Source: AP-15 sp963703855 (GTDB taxonomy: Bacteria > Pseudomonadota > Alphaproteobacteria > ATCC43930 > CGMCC-115725). Taken from it: a stretch of 64,000 bases of DNA. The notes under the pieces are model-generated. The model ran no database searches, was not told the origin of the DNA, and saw only the letters and a list, made by a program, of their open reading frames with translations. Numbering within the stretch: the first letter of the stretch is position 1; each line of letters starts with the position of its first letter. The stretch is from positions 1 through 64,000 of the forward strand of contig CAVPFW010000017.1 of the NCBI GenBank assembly GCA_963703855.1, given 5' to 3'. The position numbers were made by a program, and so were the translations under genes. This document shows positions 1-9,011 of this stretch, in pieces.

Positions 1-2617
1 CAAAGCGGCGGAAGGCTCGTTGTGCTTCGTGATGGTCCCGAGCATTGAAATAGGCCGCGATCAGGCCGACCCATTCGCGCGGAGCTCCCGACCCGCGCTC
101 GGCCGCGCGCGTGAAGATGCGCCGCGCGCCGGTCCAGTGGCGCTGATGCAGCCGGCAACTGCCGATCAGAAACGCCCGGTCGGGGTGGTCCTCCGGCAGT
201 CGTTTGTAGCACCTCGTGGCGCGAACGTAATCGCCGCGGTCGTGCCAGAACAGCCCGGCAGCCAGCGCCGACACCAGCGGCGGGGCCGCATCGCACAGCG
301 AGGCGGCCTGCTCTTCGCCGCCGCGGCCCGCTCGGATCAGCGCACGCGCGAAAAGATCGCGGGCGGCGGGGTCGGCGAGCTCCGGGTCCTGCGCCGCCAG
401 CACGTCGCACACAAGCCGCGGACATCCGCTCCGCGCGATCAGCTCCAGCTCCTCCAGCGACGCGCCCTCTCCCGATTCGAGCAGGGTGGCCTTGGCCTCG
501 GCCGGTTCCTGCGCCTTGCGCACGAGCAAATCGAAGCTCCCCGGCAATCCGAGATAAGCGGCGACACCGTCCTGGATCCCGGGTTGCCCGATGTAGGAGA
601 ACCCCATGGATCGGCAGGCGCGGAGAAGCTCGTCGGGTTCCAGCAGGCGCCGCTTTGAGCCCGGCACCCGAGAGACCCCGCAACGGCGCAGATAGCCGGC
701 CAGCATATCGCCGAGCGGGTCCGCAGCTTCCTCCGGGTCATTACCGTAGAGCGCCGCACCCAGATCGTGCAGCAGCTGACCCTCGCCGGCATAGGAGCAA
801 TAAAACGGCCGGCCATTCCCGAGCGCGCCGCCGATCCTGGCCAGCATCATCTCGATATCGAGATGGGTCAGCGCCCCGCGGCACCAGGCGCAATCGAACG
901 ACCCTCGGGCAAAGGGCTCGCGGCCGGGCTCGATCTGCTCGACGGGCTGCTGAACAAATCGCGCGCGGTCGGCGCGGCCGAGCCGCTGCGCCGCGATGCG
1001 CGCGACCTCGACCTGCTCGGCGGCCGGCTCCACCCCGACCACCCGCTCGGCGTGCTCGAGGAAAGCCAGGCACCAATCGCCGGCGCCGCTGCCGATTTCG
1101 AGCCCGTCTCTGATTTCGGTGAAGCCGATCTGCTCGAGGGCCCGCGTCGCTGCGGCTAATCCGTTGCCGTAACGATCGATCGCCGCGGCCACGGCCGCTT
1201 CGTACCGCGCCTGATCGAGAACTCCTGGGGCTTTGCCGGCGGCTCGAAGCGCCGCGACGATCTCGGCCGCCTGCGCCGCGACATGCTCCCGTGCCGACCC
1301 GCTCCACAAGACGTAGGAGGTGCGTTCCCGCGCCAGGAAAGGAGCCGCGTAATCCGTCTCGTCGGGCGAGAACCAGCGGATGCCGATCAGCCCGGCGCCG
1401 GCGGCATGATGCTGCATCACCAGTTCGCCAGCGGCGACCGGCTCGCCGCCGAGAGAGAGAGCCACCCGCCGTCCGGAGCGCGGCTCGACCTCGAAGGTGA
1501 TGCCGCGAAGATCTTCGAGATCGGGGATCCATGGTCCGCGAACCGGATCGTCGACCGCCTCGATGTCGATGACGAGGCGATCGCGACCGGGTGCGACGGT
1601 AAAAACGAGATGGTCGCGAACACGGTTGTAATGCAGCAGGCGCGCGGTGCGCGCGACCAGGATCGCGCCGTCATCCTGCCAGCGGCGCAGCCGGGTCAGC
1701 GCCGAGACCATCTCGCGGTCGAAGCTGGTCATCGGCGCGATCGCGCCCAGATGCTGCGCGAAGACGCATATGTCCTGCCGATCGACCAGCGATTGCAGAG
1801 CTGCGTCGCTGAGCTGGCAGGCGAGGGCCTGGGGCAGCCAACTGTGAAGGCGCGAGCCGGTCTGCGCTTCGGTATGGGCGAACCCGCGCAATCTGCCGAT
1901 GTGAGCGGCATCCGGGAAATCCCGGACGATGGTCAGACGCGGAAACCCGAACATCCGAGAGCCGTCACGCATCTCCATCGGACGAACCACCGTTGGCGCC
2001 CCGAACTGATCGGCGTCTGCATGGGACCAGAGATACTCGGTGCCGTAATCCCGCAGAAAATCGAGATGATAGGCCGGCGAGGTCGGGTCATCCCCTTCGT
2101 ACCAGTCCTGATCGCCGAGGTTTTGCCGGTTGTTGCGGCCCCCGTGATTGACCCAGACGCGCAACTCGATCCCGTTTCTTTCGAGGATGTCGAGCGCGCG
2201 AACGGCATGCTCGCGGATGAACTGAGTCGGCCGGGCCGGGAAATAGTTGAAATTACCATAGGAATGCAAAGTGTCGATCCAACCCGCACCCGCGTAATGC
2301 ATCAGCTCTTCGGCATAAGGTCCGGGCTGCGACCAGCCGTAATCCGAGAAGTAGGCGAGATTGTCGCGAAACGCGTTCGCATGCGGCGACTTGTACATCC
2401 ACAGTGAATCGGCAATGTCGAGACCGAGACCCCGGCCGACGCAGGTTTCTTCGCGCGTGTTCAGAAAACGATGGATTTCGCGGAACACATCAATCCGGGT
2501 TTGATCGATATCGGAACAGATCGCGACCATCGCCCGGTACGGCGGCGGAAACCGCCGCAGCCTTATTTTGCCGGCGGCGACCTCGGCCCCGCCATCCGAA
2601 AGTATCGGTAGGTCCAT
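1..2617 (-). CDS. Deacetylase-like / SAM methyltransferase / TPR-like fusion protein (partial, C-terminus off the window)
   Basis: The reading frame opens with ATG at 2617, after an in-frame TAG about 45 bases upstream, and stays open to base 1, so about 872 residues are visible and the C-terminus is missing. The N-terminal third contains CSDIDQT, LHSYGNF and VNHGGRNN. These resemble the metal-binding Asp and His stretches of polysaccharide-deacetylase-like domains. From about residue 480 a class I methyltransferase domain is clear, with LEIGSGAGDW as the SAM-binding motif near residue 502. The visible end (GLFWHDRGDYVRATRCYK and onwards) looks like TPR helices. It is the last gene of a minus-strand run with two glycosyltransferases and another methyltransferase, which suggests glycan modification. 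The deacetylase assignment is tentative; the methyltransferase is secure. Confidence 0.7.
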   Translation of the reverse strand, partial: MDLPILSDGGAEVAAGKIRLRRFPPPYRAMVAICSDIDQTRIDVFREIHRFLNTREETCVGRGLGLDIADSLWMYKSPHANAFRDNLAYFSDYGWSQPGPYAEELMHYAGAGWIDTLHSYGNFNYFPARPTQFIREHAVRALDILERNGIELRVWVNHGGRNNRQNLGDQDWYEGDDPTSPAYHLDFLRDYGTEYLWSHADADQFGAPTVVRPMEMRDGSRMFGFPRLTIVRDFPDAAHIGRLRGFAHTEAQTGSRLHSWLPQALACQLSDAALQSLVDRQDICVFAQHLGAIAPMTSFDREMVSALTRLRRWQDDGAILVARTARLLHYNRVRDHLVFTVAPGRDRLVIDIEAVDDPVRGPWIPDLEDLRGITFEVEPRSGRRVALSLGGEPVAAGELVMQHHAAGAGLIGIRWFSPDETDYAAPFLARERTSYVLWSGSAREHVAAQAAEIVAALRAAGKAPGVLDQARYEAAVAAAIDRYGNGLAAATRALEQIGFTEIRDGLEIGSGAGDWCLAFLEHAERVVGVEPAAEQVEVARIAAQRLGRADRARFVQQPVEQIEPGREPFARGSFDCAWCRGALTHLDIEMMLARIGGALGNGRPFYCSYAGEGQLLHDLGAALYGNDPEEAADPLGDMLAGYLRRCGVSRVPGSKRRLLEPDELLRACRSMGFSYIGQPGIQDGVAAYLGLPGSFDLLVRKAQEPAEAKATLLESGEGASLEELELIARSGCPRLVCDVLAAQDPELADPAARDLFARALIRAGRGGEEQAASLCDAAPPLVSALAAGLFWHDRGDYVRATRCYKRLPEDHPDRAFLIGSCRLHQRHWTGARRIFTRAAERGSGAPREWVGLIAAYFNARDHHEAQRAFRRF

Positions 2618-2810
2618 CGTCCCCGGCTCGCCGGCACCCCTGCCTGCCGCAGGCTACCTGCCGCCCCGATCTCCTGCAAGGCGGATGTTTGCCCGGTTCG
2701 GCAGCCGACAACGGGAGAGCGAACAGGGCCGCTCGCAAGTCCCCGCGAATTCATGATCGAGATCGGGAGGTGGACGCGCCGAACGCCAAGCCGTTTCCGG
2801 ACCGGGTCCG

Positions 2811-4337
2811 TCACCTCGCTGACGGTTCGGCGACAGGCGCCCCGTTCTGAAGCGCGGCAGCGCAGGACACCTCTGACGGCATCAGCGAGCGGACCGCCGC
2901 GACATATCGCATGCTCTCCCTTTCCCAGGTCAACTCCTCGGCCGCTGTCATGGCGTTCGCCTTGAGGTGCGCCAAGGTCGCGGGATCGAGCATCCTTTCG
3001 ATAACCGCGGCGACATGGCGGCCATCGCGTTCATCGAACACGTCGCCGATGCCCCATAGCCGGATCGCCTCGACCATGTCGCCGACGCGCGACACCGCGA
3101 TCGGCAGACGCGCCATGACCATTTCCAGGAACTTGTTGGGCATGCTGAAAAAATTGTTCGGGTATTCGCTCGGCCGCGGGATGACCCCCAAATCGGCGCC
3201 GGATACATACTGAACGAGGTCGTTGGGGCCGCGCGGCGGCAACACATGGACCCGGTCGCCCACGCCGAGTTCGGCGGCTCGTCTCGGCAACCCGACTTCG
3301 ACATACGGCACCTGGCTCGGCAGGGCGAAGGCGACTATGGCCACATGAATATGGGGCGCCATGTATCGCACCGCGTCGATCAGGATCTCGATCCCTTGCT
3401 CCGGATAGGCGCCGCCGAACCACACGACGAGGCGTTGCTCAGGCCCGACGCCGGCGTCGGCGCGCAGCCGGCAATCCACTTCATAGGGCCAAAAGTACCG
3501 GCAATTGCGGATCACCACAGGGTAGCGGACCGAGTGATGGCGGGCATACCAGTCGGCGAGGCCATCGCCGATTGTGATGACCAAGTCCGCCTTGCCGAAG
3601 ATGGCCGCCTCCCGGCGCCGCGCGCGGCGCTCGCGCACGACCTCGAAACGGGTGAAGTTGGTTGACAGGCGATGCGCAGTCAGCTCGACGGCATCATAGA
3701 TCAGCTTGGCGTTGTCCCGGGCCGCCAGACGGCGCGCGGCCGCAAGCGCGTAATTATCGTGGGCTTGCACGACATCGAAACGGCGGTCCCGCACCGCCTT
3801 CTCGGCCGCCGCGGCGAACGCCCTGGTGACCCCGGACTGCCGCCACTGCATGACAACAAGGGTCATGATTTCAAGGGTATCGGAGGCAGCAAGCCCGCGC
3901 CACGCTTGGCCAAAGGTCTCGTTGCTCTTCTGCAGCGCCCATGCGCAGGGCGTCACTACCAACAATTTTCGGATCAAAGATGCCGAGCTGCGCAGCAGGG
4001 GCGCCCCTCGTAATCTCCACTGACGGCCTGCGAATGCGCGGAACCCGCCTGCTGCCTCGGCCTCCCGATAAGTCCGCTCGGCACTGCTGCGTCTGCGCCG
4101 CCGTTTTTCGATGCGCCGCCGCAGGGCGAGCTGAATTCTTGTCGCCATCGGTCTGACCGTCACCTGACGGTAATCGACCGCAGGGCACATCTCGCGCAGC
4201 TCGGGCACCGGCAACCCGAGCGAGACGACGGTAACGCCGTAGCCGGCTTCCGACAGCGCCCTGGCCATGCGGGGGACGCGCGTAATGTTGCGGAGCGGTT
4301 TGCGCGACAGAATGCAGACGAGGCCCTTCGTGTCCAT
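2811..4337 (-). CDS. GT-B (family 4-like) glycosyltransferase
   Basis: This 508-residue protein looks like a retaining GT-B glycosyltransferase that transfers a sugar from a nucleotide donor during surface polysaccharide or LPS assembly. The N-terminus (ILSRKPLRNITRVPRMARAL) has the usual N-domain opening of group 1 transferases, and VVQAHDNYALAAARRLA matches the acceptor-side domain. The C-terminal half carries LVVWFGGAYPEQGIEIL and then SEYPNNFFSMPNKFLEMVMARLPIAVS, which occupies the place of the donor-binding E-x7-E region. It starts 22 bases after the preceding glycosyltransferase on the same strand and is probably co-transcribed with it. The sugar specificity cannot be read from the sequence. 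Confidence 0.85.
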   Translation of the reverse strand: MDTKGLVCILSRKPLRNITRVPRMARALSEAGYGVTVVSLGLPVPELREMCPAVDYRQVTVRPMATRIQLALRRRIEKRRRRRSSAERTYREAEAAGGFRAFAGRQWRLRGAPLLRSSASLIRKLLVVTPCAWALQKSNETFGQAWRGLAASDTLEIMTLVVMQWRQSGVTRAFAAAAEKAVRDRRFDVVQAHDNYALAAARRLAARDNAKLIYDAVELTAHRLSTNFTRFEVVRERRARRREAAIFGKADLVITIGDGLADWYARHHSVRYPVVIRNCRYFWPYEVDCRLRADAGVGPEQRLVVWFGGAYPEQGIEILIDAVRYMAPHIHVAIVAFALPSQVPYVEVGLPRRAAELGVGDRVHVLPPRGPNDLVQYVSGADLGVIPRPSEYPNNFFSMPNKFLEMVMARLPIAVSRVGDMVEAIRLWGIGDVFDERDGRHVAAVIERMLDPATLAHLKANAMTAAEELTWERESMRYVAAVRSLMPSEVSCAAALQNGAPVAEPSAR

Positions 4338-4359
4338 GGCGGGGGCGTTGTTGCGGCGG

Positions 4360-6021
4360 CTAGGCCGAAAAGGTGGCGACGGCGACGGCCGCGCGCCGGG
4401 TATCGGATGCGAGCTTCGCCTCGACCTCTGTCCTCGACAGCTTCAACAGAAGCTCGACCTCATGGCGACGGGCCCGATCTTGCCGAAACGCGACGACCAG
4501 CGCCACCGGCGCGAGCAAGAGCCCAACCAGCGGCAGCAGGAACCTGTACCAGCCCCTGGTGACGAGGCGATCGTAGCGGTCGGCCTTCGAGCGCCAGGTG
4601 GGAAACAAGGTCCTTATTTCGTCATAGCGCAGCGCCTTGTAGCGGAGCGCAATGACCTCGGTCTGCAGCTTGGTCAGCTGCTCCCGCTCGAATTGGCTGA
4701 GGCGGTCCGAAGCCTCCGACCACGGATCGGCCGTCCATCCGACCCTGGAAACGGCTTGACCGGTCGGGAGAGGAGCAGCTTCGGCGACCGGGGCGTCATC
4801 GCCGGACTCCTCGGCCGCTGGCCCGATCTTTGCGGCCATTTCAAGCCGGCGAACGAAATTGACAAACCGGCGGCGATCGGCAAGTCGGCCTACGACATCG
4901 TCGGCGCACGCGATCTGATGAGCCAAATCCGGCGTCCGCACCGGAGCCGCGGGGGCCCCGAGAATTTCCCGGTACAGCCCGGCGAGCGAACCGGCCACCA
5001 CTCGACAATCATGCACTTCTTCGACGAACGCCCGCCCCTTGCCCGCCATCTCTCTGCGCAGTTCGCTGCTCCTGATGGCCTCGCGCAGCACGGCGGTGAT
5101 GGTCTCGGGGTTTGCCGCCAGAAGCGGCATGCCGCGCCGAAAGAAGCTCTTCAGGTCGTCGCGGATATAAGCGATGACGGTCTTGCCCATCGCCATCGCC
5201 TCGATCGCGACCATGCCGTACCAGCCGATCAACAGCTGGTCGATCACGATGTCGGCTCGCCGGTACCATTCGACGGCTTGGGCGTGCGGCATCTTTTCAA
5301 CCAGCTGAAACTCGAATTCGAGGCCTTCCGACTTGAGCGCCTCGGCCGCCTGGAGGACAAAATCGGTACCCTTCAGCAGCCGGTCGGTCGGCGCGTGCAC
5401 GACCAGCGGCCGTGTCGCTGCTGTCGCCGGCTCAGCCAGCGGAAACTGGTCCAGGTTCACCGCACGCGGCACAATGCGCGCCTGCGGCAGATATGACTGC
5501 ATCTCCGGATCCTGAACGATAAAGCCGTCGACATAGGCTGCGACGAAATCCAGGTACCGCTTCTGCCTTTCCTCCCGATGCCGCGACTGGAACCCGTAGC
5601 GAAACGGGCTGAACGGATTGAGCTCCAATTCCTCGGACCTGCGGCGCAGCTCGTATCCGGTGAAGCGATAGACGATGCGCGAGCCCGCGGCGCGCAGATA
5701 GGGAAGATCGAGCCCGCTGAAGAAGTCGTCGCCGCCGCCATGGTAGACCAGGCTCCGGTTCCACAAGTGCACGATGTCGTAACCGCCGTTCAATACGTTG
5801 CCCAGCGCCTCAAACTCGTCGCCGAGCCAATTGGTGAAGCTGATCGGTATCGTGGTGTCGGCGGCGAACTCGAAGATGTTTGTCCCTCCGCCCCACTGGT
5901 AGGTCGCTACCGACAAATCAATCCCTTCCCTGCGCAACGCCTGGCTCAAGACATATGCCTGATTGGCGAAGTTGAGCGGCGCATGGAGGACCCGTATCTG
6001 GCGCATCGTTCTATTAGCCAT
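4360..6021 (-). CDS. Glycosyltransferase with C-terminal coiled-coil and membrane anchor
   Basis: This 553-residue protein has a GT-B-like N-terminus (RVLHAPLNFANQAYVLSQAL, then YDIVHLWNRSLVYHGG). Its donor-side domain contains VVHAPTDRLLKGTDFVL and VIDQLLIGWYGMVAIEAMAMGKTVIAY, the typical C-terminal fold of group 1 glycosyltransferases. About 150 extra residues follow, including a probable coiled-coil (FEREQLTKLQTEVIALRYKA) and one hydrophobic segment near residues 490-515 (RFLLPLVGLLLAPVALVVAF) that probably anchors it to the inner membrane. The tail is unusual for this class. It sits between a methyltransferase (75-base gap) and another glycosyltransferase (22-base gap), which supports a role in glycan synthesis. 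Donor and acceptor are unknown. Confidence 0.8.
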   Translation of the reverse strand: MANRTMRQIRVLHAPLNFANQAYVLSQALRREGIDLSVATYQWGGGTNIFEFAADTTIPISFTNWLGDEFEALGNVLNGGYDIVHLWNRSLVYHGGGDDFFSGLDLPYLRAAGSRIVYRFTGYELRRRSEELELNPFSPFRYGFQSRHREERQKRYLDFVAAYVDGFIVQDPEMQSYLPQARIVPRAVNLDQFPLAEPATAATRPLVVHAPTDRLLKGTDFVLQAAEALKSEGLEFEFQLVEKMPHAQAVEWYRRADIVIDQLLIGWYGMVAIEAMAMGKTVIAYIRDDLKSFFRRGMPLLAANPETITAVLREAIRSSELRREMAGKGRAFVEEVHDCRVVAGSLAGLYREILGAPAAPVRTPDLAHQIACADDVVGRLADRRRFVNFVRRLEMAAKIGPAAEESGDDAPVAEAAPLPTGQAVSRVGWTADPWSEASDRLSQFEREQLTKLQTEVIALRYKALRYDEIRTLFPTWRSKADRYDRLVTRGWYRFLLPLVGLLLAPVALVVAFRQDRARRHEVELLLKLSRTEVEAKLASDTRRAAVAVATFSA

Positions 6022-6096
6022 GGACCGTTCCTGCTTTCAAAGCATTCGCCCATTCGGCCGCGGCGCAGGAAGTCGTTGCAACGTCCGCTCGCCCGA

Positions 6097-7668
6097 TCAC
6101 GCCCAGCCGACCGCGTCGGCGCCCCGCGAAATCTCGGCCTCGATGTCCTCCACCAGCCGCACCAGCTCTGCGCGGCACATCGGGCGCCGATCGTATGTCG
6201 CCTGGCCGGCGTCTCGGACCTCGCCTTCGAGACGATCGATCGCCGCCTCTGCATATTCTTCCGCAACCGATCCGGTCAGCGGATCGGCGGCGCGCGCCAG
6301 CAGCCCGACCGCGCTCAGGCGAAAATGGTCGGCCACCAGCCGTTGCAGGGTACGGGCGGCCCTGGTGCGGCCGCGGCGGTCACCGGCGCTGCCCGAAACC
6401 ACACCCATCGCTCGGGCGCCCATTTCCAGCCAATCCACTCTCGCCAACCATCGCCCGTCCGTTGGCTGACGAAAACCGCGACGCACTTCGGCGACGCAGG
6501 CGTCGAGAACCGACGACAGGCGATCCGGGTCGGCGTTGGCGAAATCGGCCGATGTCCAGCCGCCATGCCGGGTCAGGACCGCAACCAGGGCATGATCCAG
6601 CGCCCGGTCGATCGCGACGGCGAAACCGAGGGCCCGGAGATTGCCGGGGTCGTGGCGAAAGGTTGCGAGCCCGTCCATCAGCAGCCGGTCCACCAGATAG
6701 ACCTCGAGCTTCGCGCGCGCGGTCTCGAGCGTGAGCTGTCGGCCGAATAGGTTATGGAGCTCGTCGGCCGCAGCACGCACCGCCGTGTCTCGGCACTCCA
6801 CCCCCCGACGAAACGGGCCGAGGTCGGGCAGGTCGCCGGGCGGCGCCGCAATACGGTGCAGTGGTTGCGGTGCAGCGTCGCTCTTCCGGGCCGCGAGCAC
6901 GAAGCGTGACAAGAGACCCCGGTTTTCCGCGGGTTCGCCGCAGCGGTCGACCACGTCGCCCGACAAGCGGAAATCGTCAAACCCCGCCTGTCTTAAAAAG
7001 GCGGCGAGAGCCCACGGCGAAAGCGGCCGATGCGCGAGCGTCGAACCCGAGCCGCGGCCGAGAAACCGCGCCGCGCGGTCGGCCGAATCCGGGTCGAGGA
7101 ACTGTGTCCCGTCACGGTGGCTGACCACTTCCGGCCCAAAGGCCCGGTTGACGTTGCGGAACAATGCGATGCCGCCGGGACGAAGGATGCGGGCACAGGC
7201 TGCCGCGACCCGCTCGGGCGACAGATTTGCGGTGTAGAGGACATCGTTCAACACCGCGAGCTCCATGGCCCCGCCGTGACCGGGAAACGCCTGCAGATCG
7301 GCCTCCACCACGGTAAGCCCGTCCAATCCAAATTCGACAGCGATGGTTTCGATCGCGCGGGCGTGGAGCGGCCTCTGGTCTACCGCCAGAACCGTGCCGG
7401 CGCCGTGCTCCAGCAGAAAGTGCACGCATAATCCGCCAAACCCGGCACCCAGCTCGCAGACCGCCCTGCCCCGCATCGAAAAGCCATAGGCGCGTGCCAG
7501 GTAAGCCGCGAGCGCGGCGGCGCGCTGTCGGCAATCCGTGCTGTTGTAGTCGATATTGCCCGCCGCGGCAGCGCTGTCCGGGTTTTCGCCGCGGGCGACC
7601 CACGCCTCGCGGACGATGTCCCGCAGACGCGCGATCACTGCTTCAGAGCGGGGAGTTGGCTCGGTCAT
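6097..7668 (-). CDS. SAM-dependent methyltransferase with unassigned C-terminal region
   Basis: This 523-residue protein has a clear SAM-binding motif at about residues 70-80 (AVCELGAGFGGL), followed by an acidic motif II (VLAVDQRP) and VLNDVLYTANLS, so the first 270 residues form a class I methyltransferase. The remaining 250 residues are rich in Arg and Ala and helical in appearance, and I do not recognise them. It is the first gene of the minus-strand glycan block. Its SAM domain has a different motif from the one in the gene at the left edge, so the block carries two distinct methyltransferases. The likely role is methylation of a surface sugar, an inference from position only. Confidence 0.75.
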   Translation of the reverse strand: MTEPTPRSEAVIARLRDIVREAWVARGENPDSAAAAGNIDYNSTDCRQRAAALAAYLARAYGFSMRGRAVCELGAGFGGLCVHFLLEHGAGTVLAVDQRPLHARAIETIAVEFGLDGLTVVEADLQAFPGHGGAMELAVLNDVLYTANLSPERVAAACARILRPGGIALFRNVNRAFGPEVVSHRDGTQFLDPDSADRAARFLGRGSGSTLAHRPLSPWALAAFLRQAGFDDFRLSGDVVDRCGEPAENRGLLSRFVLAARKSDAAPQPLHRIAAPPGDLPDLGPFRRGVECRDTAVRAAADELHNLFGRQLTLETARAKLEVYLVDRLLMDGLATFRHDPGNLRALGFAVAIDRALDHALVAVLTRHGGWTSADFANADPDRLSSVLDACVAEVRRGFRQPTDGRWLARVDWLEMGARAMGVVSGSAGDRRGRTRAARTLQRLVADHFRLSAVGLLARAADPLTGSVAEEYAEAAIDRLEGEVRDAGQATYDRRPMCRAELVRLVEDIEAEISRGADAVGWA

Positions 7669-7862
7669 AAGTCGGTGTCGGCGGGGCAGAACGAGTCTTT
7701 GCCGTCGTGGCTGTGGGCAGGCGCTGCCGGAACCAGCACGACATCAAACCCGAACGCCCCGGTTCAGCCCCCGCCTCGAAGCCTGGCATCGCGCAGCCCG
7801 GTCATAACATTTTCCCCCCGATCCGCGCAACGGCGGCAGCCCGTCGGGGATCGGATGACGAC

Positions 7863-8909
7863 CTATCCCAGCCGATAAAATCTCGCTGCGGCGCCGGCGA
7901 AGAGAAGGTGCTTTTCCTCAGCGGAGCAGCCCGCGGCAATGCGCTTGAACGCGTTCCACAGCGCGGCATAGCCGCAGCTGCCTTTGTCGACCGGAAAGTT
8001 GCTTTCGAACATCGCGCGCTCCGGGCCGAAGGCGGCGATGCAGGTCTCGATGTAGGGCCGCCAGACCGCCGCCAGCTCCTCCGAGCTCGGCGGCAATTCG
8101 CCGGTATGCACGGTGAACCCGAACATCCGCATGCCGAGCCCGCCGAGCTTGACATGCACGTTCGGGCACGCGGCCAGCTCGCGGATGCGCGCGCTCCACT
8201 CGCCGAAGACCTCGTCGCGCTTGCCCGCATAGCGGCCGAGGCCGATTGCGCCGCCGACATGGTCGAGCACGATCAAGGTCTCGGGGAAGGCGCGCGCCAG
8301 GTCGACCAGCTCGCCGAGCTGGGTGTGGTACATCCACGCGTCGAAACCGAGGCCGAGCGGGGCGAGCCGGGCAAAGCCCTCGCGCACCTTCCCGTCCATC
8401 AGCATTCCCTCCGGCCGAGCGACCATCGACCCCCAGGACGACTGGTCCGGATGCGTCGCCGAAATAAAGCGGATCCCGCGGAACCGGCCGCCGCCGGCCG
8501 TAATTTGCGCCTCGAGCACCTTCTCGACCGCGCCGCCCAGCGCCAGATCGGCATAGCCGACGATGCCGGCGCACACCCGGACCCCGCCATAGCCGCCGCT
8601 GGCGCTCATCGCCGCGACCCCGTTGGCAAACTCGACCTCACCGACCGGGCGCAGCTCGGCGGGACCCCGGGCGCGGTGCATCGACAGCCATTCGAGGTAG
8701 ACGGTCGCAGTGATGTTGTGCCCGCTGCCGATGTCGGCGAGCAGATCCGGCAGCAGATAGCGGCCGGTCTCGGGCCGGTCGACCAAATGATGATGCGGAT
8801 CGAGGATCGGCAGATCGGGTTCGATGATCTCCTCGCGGCGGCGTTCGAGCCATTCCGGCCGGACCGCGAGATGCAAACTGGTCGCGGCCGACGGTGTTAT
8901 CGACTGCAT
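7863..8909 (-). CDS. Amidohydrolase family 2 (metal-dependent TIM-barrel hydrolase)
   Basis: This 348-residue protein belongs to the amidohydrolase-2 group, which contains lactonases such as 2-pyrone-4,6-dicarboxylate hydrolase and related decarboxylases. The motif ILDPHHHLVDRP (His at 39-41) is the first metal-binding strand. VYLEWLSMH, IVLDHVGGAIGLG and NVHVKLGGLG are the usual barrel strands, and AMFESNFPVDK holds the late catalytic Asp. The ATG at 8909 is preferred over one 14 codons upstream because GGGGAGGGA precedes it at good spacing. It diverges from ackA and lies beside benzoate and gentisate genes, so hydrolysis of an aromatic-catabolism lactone or diacid is plausible. The substrate is not determined. 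Confidence 0.8.
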   Translation of the reverse strand: MQSITPSAATSLHLAVRPEWLERRREEIIEPDLPILDPHHHLVDRPETGRYLLPDLLADIGSGHNITATVYLEWLSMHRARGPAELRPVGEVEFANGVAAMSASGGYGGVRVCAGIVGYADLALGGAVEKVLEAQITAGGGRFRGIRFISATHPDQSSWGSMVARPEGMLMDGKVREGFARLAPLGLGFDAWMYHTQLGELVDLARAFPETLIVLDHVGGAIGLGRYAGKRDEVFGEWSARIRELAACPNVHVKLGGLGMRMFGFTVHTGELPPSSEELAAVWRPYIETCIAAFGPERAMFESNFPVDKGSCGYAALWNAFKRIAAGCSAEEKHLLFAGAAARFYRLG

Positions 8910-9011
8910 CGGCGTCCCTCCCCTTCGCTCCGCAGCGGCTTTCAGTACCACAATCCGCTCGGACCTCGCCTACGCGCTCTTCGGTCGTTTTCAGATTGAA
9001 GGATCGAGCAA

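Noticed and set aside
1283..2407. Long open frame on the plus strand
   Set aside because: It lies opposite the methyltransferase fusion gene and has the low-complexity composition of an antisense frame in GC-rich DNA; the minus-strand frame has recognisable motifs.
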